Position numbers and translations under genes: made by a program. A stretch of DNA of 64,000 nt, from NCBI GenBank assembly GCA_030685235.1, contig MU839083.1, positions 1 to 64,000 of the forward strand. The letters are read 5' to 3'. The first letter of the stretch is position 1. Each line of letters opens with the position of its first letter. The notes beneath the pieces were generated by a model, which ran no database searches, was not told the DNA's origin, and saw only the letters and a program-made list of their open reading frames with translations. The stretch comes from Copromyces sp. CBS 386.78 (taxonomy: Eukaryota > Ascomycota > Sordariomycetes > Sordariales > Sordariaceae). Shown here in pieces: positions 31,766 to 41,654 of this stretch.

Positions 31766-32404
31766 ATGGCGGCTAGCAATACTAGTAGTGGTAATCGGTC
31801 AATGGAATCCCGGACTGGGCGTACCAAGCAACGTGAGTTCTAGATGCCCGCTCTAGTCTTGACTAATACACGAGCATCCACTCCTTGCCAAATGCGGTCT
31901 TGGCATCCAGATGGCAGGAGGCAGGAGCTGTGCTTCCGCCGCTTGTGGTCGGTCCAACTGACCCTCCCTTTTGTAGGATACAATACGAAAGGCGAACGAC
32001 TGGTTGCCGGCGTTGTCCCTCTGACTGCCGACAAATACTACGTCATGTTGATCCAGTCCACGCGTCGAAAAGGCTGGGTGTTGCCCAAGGGCGGATGGGA
32101 ACTTGACGAGGAATGCCACGAGGCTGCTGCCCGTGAAGCTTGGGAGGAGGCCGGTATCGTGGTTCAGATCAACTATGACTTGGGTGATATTCAGGATACC
32201 CGCCCTCCCAAGAAAAACTCTACTAAGGAGAAAGAGCGCTCGCTCTACCGATTCTTCGAGGCCACCGTCACCAGCGAGGAGCCTGAGTGGCCCGAGAAGG
32301 ACAAGCGTGAGCGCAAGTGGTATACATACGCTGAAGCCTCCGAGTTGTTGAAAGAACGACCAGAACTTCAAGCAGCTCTAGATCTGTCGACGATCAAGAG
32401 GTAA
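31766..32404 (+). CDS. Nudix hydrolase, diphosphoinositol polyphosphate phosphohydrolase type
   Basis: Exons 31766-31832 and 31977-32404 give 164 residues; the 144-base intron is GT-AG with an early in-frame stop. The Nudix box is complete (about residues 61-84: GGWELDEECHEAAAREAWEE followed by AGIV), matching GX5EX7REUXEEXGU. The flanking RYNTKGERLVAGVVPL and RRKGWVLPKG are typical of yeast Ddp1, fission yeast Aps1 and human DIPPs. These enzymes remove beta-phosphate from inositol pyrophosphates and cleave diadenosine polyphosphates. The length matches the family. Assignment to the DIPP branch is from the segment before the box and was not tested by phylogeny. Confidence 0.9.
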
Positions 32405-33800
32405 CCTAGATACCGCCATACTTGGGGGCGATAGTGTCGTTCTCCGCTGTCTCGGGGACAGTGTGCGCAAGAAGGCAGTTCCGCAAATGGTCGCTGAGGC
32501 TTATTGCTGACGTTCCGACTCATTGCGTCTCCATCTTCCTATCATATGGGGCTCCAACGAGCAAAGCAACACAATATCTCTGGTAGCAGCGAGAGTCCAA
32601 AATCCATCCCAATATGGCGACCATTTGGATACAGCTTGGAATGCGTTTAAGTCCTCAGTTCTCAGCCAGCGCAATCTTGTGTCTTGTTTTTTTTCTGGTC
32701 TAATTTTGTTTACCTCCCCAAGACGGTGCGCGCAGGTTAGCCTGGATGGAACAATCGCTGCTTCGGCTGTTCTTCCAGCTTCCAAGCTCGGAGAAGATCG
32801 CTACTTTCATCGGCTTTGCGACTGAGGTACATCGTACGACGCAACGGAGAAAAATAGTCTTGACCGAAGCTGGCCTGCTTGGGACGCACGCACATGTCTC
32901 TTTGTCTCTTTAAGATAACACAAAACTCTCCCCTTTTCCTTCGTATTTTATATGCATTCATGTTTGGGCGTTTACGGGAGGCCTATAGAGTCGCATTCGG
33001 TTCTCTCATGTAAGAAGGAGTAAGAGAGAAGGGAAACATTGGGTGGCTCTGTTTGGGTTCAGTAGACTATAGCGGCGTGGGAGGTTATCTGATGAATTCA
33101 TCCTATAGGCACACACGCAAGGGACACCGCAAAACATCAAGACAGGATATTGCAAGACTTGCGAACATCATGTCAATGGACATAATATCCTAACACGATT
33201 ATATACGCTGCGTCTTCCTTCATAGGCTTTACAAGAGACGATGGGGAGACGAAGATCTAGGGCTTACGACTCCGTGAAATGACTCATCTTCTGAGAGGCG
33301 TTATCAATAGGTAGTCATCCGGAGAAGACTCGGTAGGCATACTGTCATACTGATCCCATACATCACCTATGTTCCGTTCTCGGAATTGGACGTCTCGGAA
33401 GATTTACAACTCGGTGGGCATGGTCAGGTCCGCAACACACTGTAGAAAACAGTTACACATAAGGAGTGAGCAGCATCCATTGATGCCTTGGAAAGAATGT
33501 CATCGCGGTATATGGCTCCTAGTCTCTTGTAATACAGCTGATCAGATGTGTGACACCCATTCGACTACGCGAGGTCCCATTACTGATTGAGTTCAAGAAC
33601 TTACGAACTCCCCGGCCGTATTGGAGGGTTGCAATGACTTTGGTTGGGAAGGGTACCTACCCAGCATCTGAGATTAAGAAGTCTTCTATGATAATAATAC
33701 CCATAATACAGAGCTAGAAGACATATACACAAATTGCTCTCTGCGATCTACTTGGACATCGCCTCAACCCAGCCTAGGTACCTTCCATGGAAACCCGACA
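32405..33800. other. Convergent 3' spacer
   Basis: 1.4 kb between the Nudix gene (+) and a minus-strand gene. No coding or repeat feature recognised. Confidence 0.5.
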
Positions 33801-35144
33801 TTACAGCCCATTCCTAAACTTATTCAACTGGCTAATTAGCCCATACCCACCCAACCCCCTATTTTCTGTCTGTGTCTGTGTCTGTGACGATTGCTCTGCC
33901 TCTCCAACAACCCTTCTCAAAGCCGCCTCAGCATCCGTCCTGCCTGTGGTTTCACCTTTCCTCGCACCACCACCACCACCGCTCTCCAACCCCCTAACCA
34001 AAGCCGCATGCCTCTCCTCCACCATCCTCGCCAACCCCTCCACAAACTTCACCCTCCCCCTTTCCTCCGCCGTGCCCTTCCACACTTTCACCAACTCCTT
34101 CAACTCGCACACTCGCTTCGCGGCTTCCTCGATTCCCTTGATCGGATCACCATCACCTCCTCCCTCCTTGTTTTGGCTATTCTCCAAAAGGGAAGAAATA
34201 TCATCCCGAAGAGCCTGCAACACCTTCTGCCCCCTTTCCTCTGTGCTAGCCACCGAGTCTGGGTCACTGCTAGAACCGGGGCCAGAGTCAGACGGTGCGG
34301 GCGCGGATACGGATAGGAAAGAAGAGACGGCGGATAGTTCCGAGGGCGGGAAGACGAAGTCGATGGCGGAACCAAAGGTTTGGATTACGGAGTCCAGGCG
34401 CGAGCGGACGAGTGTGAGGGTGCGGAGTTGGGTTATGTGTGGGGGTTCTTGAGGTTCTTGGTCTTCTTCTTCTGCCAAGGCGCCTGGGGCTGTAGTGGCG
34501 CCTGGTGTCTCTGCTTGTGGTGGTTGTGGTACGGCGATTGATAGACGTCGTTGATGGAAGCCGCCATCACCTGGCGTGGTTGCCGGTGCGGGTCCAGTTG
34601 CGGGTGCTTCCGGGATAGAAATTCCGCCAGGCACGAACTTGGTTACATCCTCTTGCAACCCCTCCGTGAGAGTCTCAGCCAGACTGAGCGTCTCGCCGCG
34701 CAGAAGTTCTACCTCGTAGGCCAGCCTGCTGCCGCTCCGGAGGATGTCGTCGGTGAGCTGGGTGAGGGTGTTGGTGAGTCGGGTGGTGTGGGCGTTCAGC
34801 TGGGAGAGCACGGATTGGGCCTGGAGTGAAACTTCGGAGAGTGGCACGGCTGCTGCGGCGGCGGTTGTGGCACCTGCTCCTTGGTTGGCAGCAGATCGCG
34901 AAGCTGATGACGATGATGAAGAAGAAGAGGTTCCCGTAGAAGTCTGAAGAGGCGGCAATGTGGCGTTGAGGTAGGCTGCGGCATCGAAGGATGGAGCCAG
35001 GAAGTCGTGGAGGAATGGGTCGGCGACGTGAGCGGACTTGGGTTGGGTGGGAGGTCTAGGTCCTTGCCGGAAGCCGCGTGAGGCATTGGAGGCAACGCTG
35101 TTGCCTCGTCGTCGGGCTGGTGTTGACTTTGAATCCCATGCCAT
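33801..35144 (-). CDS. Probable conserved oligomeric Golgi complex subunit (Cog7-like)
   Basis: A single exon of 447 residues. After a basic, disordered start comes VADPFLHDFLAPSFDAAAYL, resembling the xFLxxxFDxxxWIN opening of Cog7/Cog5 subunits. A helical segment follows (VSLQAQSVLSQLNAHTTRLT, DDILRSGSRLAYEVELLRGE). Then come ITQLRTLTLVRSRLDSVIQT and a C-terminal helical region (KRVCELKELVKVWKGTAEER). Ser, Gln/Thr and Gly runs interrupt it. COG tethers retrograde vesicles at the Golgi. The assignment is by pattern only; another coiled-coil tether subunit is possible. The first base of the start codon is at 35144. Confidence 0.6.
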   Translation of the reverse strand: MAWDSKSTPARRRGNSVASNASRGFRQGPRPPTQPKSAHVADPFLHDFLAPSFDAAAYLNATLPPLQTSTGTSSSSSSSSASRSAANQGAGATTAAAAAVPLSEVSLQAQSVLSQLNAHTTRLTNTLTQLTDDILRSGSRLAYEVELLRGETLSLAETLTEGLQEDVTKFVPGGISIPEAPATGPAPATTPGDGGFHQRRLSIAVPQPPQAETPGATTAPGALAEEEDQEPQEPPHITQLRTLTLVRSRLDSVIQTFGSAIDFVFPPSELSAVSSFLSVSAPAPSDSGPGSSSDPDSVASTEERGQKVLQALRDDISSLLENSQNKEGGGDGDPIKGIEEAAKRVCELKELVKVWKGTAEERGRVKFVEGLARMVEERHAALVRGLESGGGGGARKGETTGRTDAEAALRRVVGEAEQSSQTQTQTENRGLGGYGLISQLNKFRNGL

Positions 35145-36294
35145 TGTGACTTGAGAAGAGAGTGGTGAGGTTTGAGATTATCGAGTGTTTGTTCCGGGCA
35201 GCTTCAGGGGGTGGCCTTTGGAGGCCTGAGTGAAGAGTAGCTGAGGTACTGTAGGCCCGATCAAAACGGCTGTTAAGTGAGTTAACCTTATGCTCCTTAA
35301 GTTAGGCGCAGCGTGGTGATGAATGTTATCCCGACGTTGATATCTAACACTGGTGATGGCAGGTGACAGTGAGTGGTGGTGAGCTGGTTGTGATGAAGGA
35401 ATGTCCCAGTATGAGCGTGATGGTGGGGTTCAGGTAATCGACCAAGCTGGCATTAGACGGTGGTTGTCTTGGCGTTACACGGTTTACGGACGATACACGT
35501 TTCTTACATTTATGGGTATTGATAGGTATCCTTACAACCCTTTGCGGAACCTAACAATGTCGACCACCGCGGTGGAAACAAGCAAGAATGCTGTTCTGCA
35601 TTTACCACACAAACGAGACCTACAAATGGTACGAATTTATCTTCGAGTCATTCGTGCCCAGATTTCATGCTCCGTCTCTTCCAAATACCCTTTTGACGTG
35701 AGGTGTTTGGCGGACAAACTTGGACTCGTCGATGACTAATGCTAAGTAACTGACTGTCTATTGGAAAGAAGAGGAGACGCAGACGATCAGCTTGGGGAGA
35801 GATAGCTACCCTCGGGTTGAAGTACTTGATGGTAGTTGTTGACGTGCCCACTACCTCTGGGTTGTAAAGTGGAAGTAAACAAACCCCTGAACGAAGCGTT
35901 TACTTAGCGCACCCCAGGGTGTTGCTCATTGCTGGCCGTTGGTTTAGAGCTTCATTACCTTCTTATGCTGCCTCTGTTCAGCCTCGGCGCACCCCACCTG
36001 AAATTTGGGGGACCCGGTACGTACAACTGTGCAGGCGCCAGGCTCAGCGGCCCCTCCAAAAATTCAGTTCCAGACATCATTGCATTCTACTGACGGCGCT
36101 CCTCCAGCTCGATTCCAAAAGGCAAAACACCAATTCAGTCATTCACCGTGTTTACGACCTTCCCCCGAGATTCTTGGAGAAAATCACTCGCAAAAATCCA
36201 TCTCGAAAACACTTTGCGCCAGGAACATCTGCGTCGCATAGAAGGAGCCAAGTCAACAAACAGAAGAAACTGAGAAACACGAGTTTCAAATAGG
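35145..36294. other. Divergent promoter region
   Basis: 1.15 kb between the Cog7-like gene (-) and rrp42 (+). A 112-codon ORF at 35401-35739 has no recognised feature and is not called. The last 50 bases are A-rich just before the rrp42 ATG. Confidence 0.5.
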
Positions 36295-37521
36295 ATGGCG
36301 TCCTCGCAACACGTCCTGCTCTCACCGGCGGAGCTCGCTTACCTCCACGCTTCGCTCAGCCTCACCCCTCCCATTCGCCCCGACGGTCGTTCTCCTACAC
36401 AGTTCCGCCCTCTCGTCGCTGAGACGGGCATCCTCCCCGGCACCAACGGCAGCGCGCGCATCTGCTTCGCCGACGGTACAGAGGCCATTGTTGGCGTTAA
36501 GGCGGAAGTCGAGAGGACGAGGACAGGACACGATTTCCCTTCACTAGATGATGAAGGCGCTGAGGACGATGACGACTTGGACAACCAGCAGGATGTGGTC
36601 AAGGGCGACAACGACTGGGTGGAGATGACGGTGGAAATTCCTGGATACAGAGACGACGACGCGGGAACTGTGTTCCTCTCCGCCATGCTTAGCGAAGCGC
36701 TGCTGGCAGATGGCGAGTTTACAAAGAGGTTGTGGATAAACCGGAGGTTTCACTGGAAGCTCTACCTTGACGTATGTCCTCAAGTTTTCTGTTTCCTATT
36801 CACAGACAACGATTACTGACTTTGATTCTAACAGATTCTCCTTATCTCCCCACCGCTGTCATATCCCCTCCCCCTCCTCTCCCTCACCACACATCTCGCC
36901 CTCCTCGCGACCCGTCTCCCGCGCCTAAAGTCCGAAGGTGACGAAGACCCCCTCTTCGACGACGACTGGGCTGCCGCCCCTTACCTCTACACAAGGCCAG
37001 TACAGAAGGGTTCCAAGAAGACCGCTTCGGCACCAACTGCCAGGCCACCCGTTACCCTTCTCGTCATGGCCGTTGGCAACAACATCATCTTCGACCCTTC
37101 CAAGGAGGAGCTAGCTGTCGCCGATGTTGCGCTGGCCGTTTCCGTTGGCGAGCACACCGGTTTTGCCAGCAGCAAATCCACAGAAATGGACATTGACACC
37201 GAAGAGATAAAAGGACACCACAACCTCCGCCTTCTATCGGTGCGAACGATCGATCCCCCTTCGCGGTTGACCCCTCCTGGTATCCCCAACGCGAGCAATT
37301 CCGCTTATGGAGCGAATGCCGGCGCGAAAGACACCGAGAAGAAGAAACAGCAACAGGAACAGGCGAGGACGGCCGAGTCGGAGGCCGTGGAGGGTGTGTG
37401 GAAGTCGCCCAGAGGTGGTGCCAAGACATTGGTAATGGCGGCGTTGGTGCAGAAGGTATTGGAGAAGGGAGGCGTGGCCGATGAGGTTTTGTATGCGCTG
37501 GATGGTGTTGATCTGAACTGA
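36295..37521 (+). CDS. rrp42: Exosome complex component Rrp42 (RNase PH-like)
   Basis: Exons 36295-36771 and 36835-37521 give 387 residues; the intron is 63 bases, GT-AG, phase 0. The family opening is clear: ELAYLHASLSLTPPIRPDGR then SPTQFRPLVAETGILPGTNG and ARICFADGTEAIVGVKAEV. KLYLDILLISP spans the intron junction. VTLLVMAVGNNIIFDPSKEE is the second conserved block. Rrp42 is one of six RNase PH-fold ring subunits of the nuclear and cytoplasmic exosome, catalytically inactive in eukaryotes. An acidic insert (DDEGAEDDDDLDNQQ) and a Lys/Gln/Glu-rich insert near residue 330 lengthen it relative to yeast. Confidence 0.93.
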
Positions 37522-38107
37522 AGGTTGACAATAAGGTAGTGGTACTGCTGTTTGCTACCGAGGAACGCCATGGGATATTGGCCAGGGTCGCATAGCACAC
37601 CTTGCTGCTTCGTGTCTGGATACCGTGTTGGCATATAGGCCCATTGTGTACGCGACACCGCCCGAAGAGTCTCAGAGCTTGGGTGTTTACGTGAAAGAAG
37701 CGCATCAACCCATGTGCCATCATATACATTGCGGGAGCATTCGTTAGCCACCCACGGAGCTGTTGTGCCTGGCGTACTTAGGGAGCAAGAGAGATGGAAG
37801 TTTGATGAAACTCAAAATCAAGATACCCCTTTTCCCAAGTCTAACGCTAAACTTGCTTTTCCGTGCCCGTTGTCCGTTGCCCGTTCTAAATCGTTAGTAA
37901 CACATAATCGTACACGTAGTCGTCACGAACGTCCCCTCCTTGATCCAGACTTCTTTCCATCCCGCCACCTTCTTTCGAGACAGCCCGGGGGCAGCGTGAT
38001 CGGAATCACAACGCTATTACCACGCTGTAGCCACACGCGCCTGGCCCCCAAAAACCATGAGTTCCCTTGCAGCACAGCCATCGCCGCCTTCAGTCACCAA
38101 AACCCCA
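37522..38107. other. Convergent 3' spacer
   Basis: 586 bases between rrp42 (+) and the mitochondrial protein gene (-). No feature recognised. Confidence 0.5.
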
Positions 38108-38953
38108 TTACTGCTGCTGCTGCTGCTCCTGCTTCTGCTCCCCCTCCTTGGCGACAGGCGCAGACGCAGCAGCCGCCTCCGTCGCCATCACCCCCCTCTC
38201 CACGCTCGCAATCCGCTCCGGCTCCTTCAGCTTGATAAAGCCCATAACGCCCTGTTCCTCGGGCAGACCGTGCGCCTTCCTGTACATGGTCCGTTTGGCC
38301 ACGTCGTCGATGGCCCGTTGCCTCTTGGCCGAGATCTCGGCGGACTTGTGCGCCTCGTGCAACCGAATGACATGGCCCAGATGTTGGAAGGAGTCGATGG
38401 GGTGGCTGAAGAAGTCGCCCTTGGCGGGGAGCATGTCGGCGAAGGGGGAGGTGCGCTTGAAGTTTTCGGTTGCGGTGTAGATGGCTAGGGAGAAGAGGGT
38501 GCCCTTTTGGTATCGTGTTAGTTATCGGGAGCTCCAGGTGGGGGGCTGGCCGTAAGAAGAGGAGGGGGTGGGGGGATAGATATGTAAACATACCAGAGTC
38601 AAGCACATGTGAAACCACTTGTTATTCCAGAACCACCATCCATACGTTCCCTCGCCGGGCATCAGCCCCGGGTATTCCTTTTGCGCCTGGGCCTGCTTCT
38701 CCTGGAAGCTGAGGTCGCCGCCATAGTGCCGCGGGAGGTTCTTCTTGTTGGGGAGTCGGGAGCCGTGAGAGGGAGGGTTGAAGCGCTCGGGCTTTGCGAG
38801 GACGCGCGGGCCGGATGCTGTTGTGTTTGCTTCCGATGTTGACTTTGTGGATGCAAGACGGCGCTGGATAAAGTTCTGGGTGGATCGTTGCCAGATGCGC
38901 CCGTACTGCGGAATGAGAAAGCGGGGGATCATGGTGGAGGTCGCTGATGACAT
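38108..38953 (-). CDS. Probable mitochondrial inner-membrane protein, unknown function
   Basis: Minus-strand exons 38594-38953 and 38108-38503 give 251 residues; the intron is 90 bases, GT-AG, phase 0. The N-terminus (MIPRFLIPQYGRIWQRSTQN, then IQRRLASTKS) is a typical mitochondrial presequence rich in Arg without acids. A conserved-looking block precedes one membrane segment built across the splice site (WFHMCLTL|GTLFSLAIYTA): LPRHYGGDLSFQEKQAQAQ and GLMPGEGTYGWWFWNNKW. The C-terminal helical part has FAKGDFFSHPID-like and RQRAIDDVAKRTMYRKAHGL segments and ends in a Gln run. Its divergent partner is cytochrome c, 1.07 kb away. I do not recognise the family. Confidence 0.8.
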
Positions 38954-40019
38954 GGTCTGTATATTGTGTTTCTATGTGCGCCCAGCTACGTAGCTACAGC
39001 AATGGAGCTACTCGAGTCAAGATTCCGTTTGGTGTGTTTGGTGTTTTGCTGATATGCCGTACCGTATCAGGTCGCTGTGTGGTGTGGGTCGAGCTGCCGA
39101 ATCGCAAAGGTGGGATTCCCCGGCGGCGACGTGGATGGCCGGGTGCGTTGAATCGGGGCGGTCGGGGTCGGAAGGTGCCAGAAGTCGGACGCGGTTGCTT
39201 TTGCGGCTCCATCGGTCAATCGGATGACCTGCAATCCAACATGACACAACAAATTGTCGTTTAGCGTGCCGCATAAAAAAAGTGGATGAGGTCTGATGGA
39301 CACCGGTCTAACCGGATGAATGGCTCTGCGATGACATACTTGATTTGCGGCTCTGTCTGAATTCCCGATATGATTAGCGCCGGGTCGTTTTATTGTCTTT
39401 TGGATCGCAGTTTCCTGTTTCGCATTTCTTTCAGGCACGAATCGTCTGTCCCGCAAATCACTGTGGCTCCTGTGGGGCCATTTCCGACTTTGCCCGTCCC
39501 TGACCCGGCAGCGACGATGGCCGTCGATGAGCGCCTGACTAACGTTAGGCACGTCATTGGCCAATCCTGTTGAAAAGACCCGCCTTCTCCAGCCTCAGGC
39601 TGTGGCTCTCGTCCACGCCTTGGCCAAGGTCATCGTCAACGAAGGTGCTCGGGATTGGGAATGGCACACGGGATTGGTTGGAGGGCATTGCCAGCGAGTG
39701 GTTGCCAGCTGTAAGGAGGAAAAAGTTGGATCAAGATCCTCAGCGTGTGTGCCGTGTACAGGCCAGCCAGTTTCTCGCTGGAGAACAGGGGGTCTTGCAC
39801 GCGGATTGTACGCTGCAAGACGGTACCCAGGTACGTGACTGGCGCCGGTGGCCGGGATCTGTCACTTCCAGTCTTGGTTTGTTCCTACTATTTCTTACGC
39901 CTCACCGGAGCTTTTTCTTCCTCTTCCTTTCCCCCTTCCTGTCTTCAGTCATCTCAACTTCCAGTATTCCCTATACACCTTTGCGGTTTTAACGCTTCCT
40001 CATAAACCAATCAGTCAAA
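38954..40019. promoter_or_regulatory. Divergent intergenic region between two mitochondrial-protein genes
   Basis: 1.07 kb separates the minus-strand mitochondrial protein gene from cytochrome c on the + strand. It contains a double CCAAT palindrome at 39556-39565. The 130 bases before the cytochrome c ATG are C/T-rich, as in strongly expressed fungal genes. Shared control is inference. Confidence 0.5.
39556..39565. promoter_or_regulatory. Palindromic CCAAT box (ATTGGCCAAT)
   Basis: Two abutting CCAAT pentamers in opposite orientation, 455 bases upstream of the cytochrome c ATG and about 600 from the other divergent gene. CCAAT boxes bind the HAP/NF-Y complex, a regulator of respiratory genes in fungi. 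Function here is inferred. Confidence 0.45.
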
Positions 40020-40987
40020 ATGGGCTTCTCTGCCGGTATGTCTCTCACTCTCATGTCTAAAGCCACGCCATGATGCGCATGCGCTCTCTTTCCTATTGTT
40101 GTCTCGGCGGTCCGGCTTTGTCAACGTCGGCGTCATCCACACGTCCTCCAGTTTCAGCTTCGCTGGTTGAGCCATGGGGTGCTCGCGACGTCCCCATGAG
40201 TTGGCGAGGCCATCACTGCTCGGTTATGGCTTCTCCTACACCTCCATGAGCTGGACACCTCGAACATGTCCTCGTTTCACGATCCCGGCATACGTCAGTC
40301 TCCGGGCCGCCATAGTCAGGCGGCATTTTCTCCTTCTGTCGCAAACCCGATTACTCGACGGAGCGGGATCGCACTGTCGCGGGAGCTTGGCCACGTCGGC
40401 TTGACGCCACGGAGCATGTCTTGCTTTTGACGTATTTCCCTCAACACCACCTGCCAGACACCACCAAGTACCCTCTGCTGGCCACCATGCCGACAACGGT
40501 CGAGACCGAGACCACCGAGACAACATTAGAATGACCTGAGCCGCGCTTTGTTGCTATCTTGCCGGTACACAACAGCCGTTCTAACCTCGTTCCGCACACA
40601 GGTGATTCCAAGAAGGGTGCCAACCTCTTCAAGACCCGTTGCGCTCAGTGCCACACCCTTGAGGCTGGCGGCGGCAACAAGATCGGCCCCGCTCTCCACG
40701 GCCTTTTCGGCCGCAAGACCGGCTCCGTCGACGGCTACGCCTACACCGATGCCAACAAGCAGAAGGGCATCACCTGGGACGAGAACACTCTCTTCGAGTA
40801 CCTCGAGAACCCCAAGAAGTACATTCCCGGCACCAAGATGGCCTTCGGTGGTCTCAAGAAGGACAAGGACAGGAACGACATCATCACGTATGTTTTATTC
40901 CACTTCCTTCTACCTGTACGAGTCAAGGACATGCCACAGACTAACTCACCATCCCGCAACAGCTACATGAAGGAGGCTACTGCTTAA
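40020..40987 (+). CDS. cyc-1: Cytochrome c
   Basis: Three exons, 40020-40035, 40602-40887 and 40963-40987, give 108 residues. Exon 1 holds only five codons plus one base, followed by a 566-base intron. The second intron is 75 bases. CAQCH at residues 19-23 attaches heme through two thioethers and the His ligand. Met85 in PGTKMAFGG is the second iron ligand. NPKKYIPG carries the Lys usually trimethylated in fungi. There is no cleaved presequence, as expected for import through heme lyase. It shuttles electrons from complex III to complex IV in the intermembrane space. Intron 2 lacks in-frame stops, so its retention would insert 25 residues before the last seven or so. Confidence 0.97.
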
Positions 40988-41654
40988 GTTTTCCAAGCAG
41001 TCTTATTTGATGATGGGCGTTGCTACTGAGGAGTTATGGGATTGTATTAATAAAAAGGGAGAATTTTTTGCATTAGACGGGCTTGGCGCACATCCCGCTT
41101 CGCTGTTGTACCATAGACTAGACGACTTGTGCTGGGCGATCCTTGGTTGTTTCTTTTCGACGACCTTGATATCCTAATCCTCCTCTGTATGACGTTACGA
41201 AAAAATACCCCATTCCCCCTTACTACCCTCCTTTCCTGAGCGCGTTCCTGGTGGTGATGTGGTTTTGGTGCCTTGACAATTATTCGAGATTGAGGGGGGC
41301 AGTGTGGTCATCGGTCAGTTAGTTGGGCGTCGGAAGATACGGGAGGCGTCTTTCGGATTGATGGTGATGGTAGAGACGACAGGGTGTTGTCATACATATC
41401 TGCACTTGATACTCAATAAAACATCTCAGCTCACGCGATAATCTATATCTACGAAACAGTTTCTTAATTCTCGGAATTTGACGGACATAACTTGCACATC
41501 TACGAGAGACGACATGGCTCAGGAGGTTAGACTTGGCAATTTTCTTAGTTTCCGCTACCAATACGAAGGACACATACAAACGTAAATCAAACATTAAACC
41601 CATTTTTTATAACCGCAAAACGCCACTTCGTATCTGTAATCCCATCTTCTAGAC
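40988..41654. other. Convergent 3' spacer
   Basis: 667 bases between cytochrome c (+) and rix7 (-). Apart from the AATAAA at 41049 nothing is recognised. Confidence 0.5.
41049..41054 (+). terminator. Polyadenylation signal candidate (AATAAA)
   Basis: An exact AATAAA lies 62 bases after the cytochrome c stop codon. Position and sequence fit a 3' end signal; fungal signals are loose, so this is only a candidate. Confidence 0.4.

Noticed and set aside
33787..34452. 221-codon + strand ORF
   Set aside because: Antisense shadow of the Cog7-like gene with repeat-driven composition.
40036..40601. snoRNA inside the long first intron of cytochrome c
   Set aside because: C-box-like and D-box-like words exist but are about 460 bases apart and without a terminal stem.
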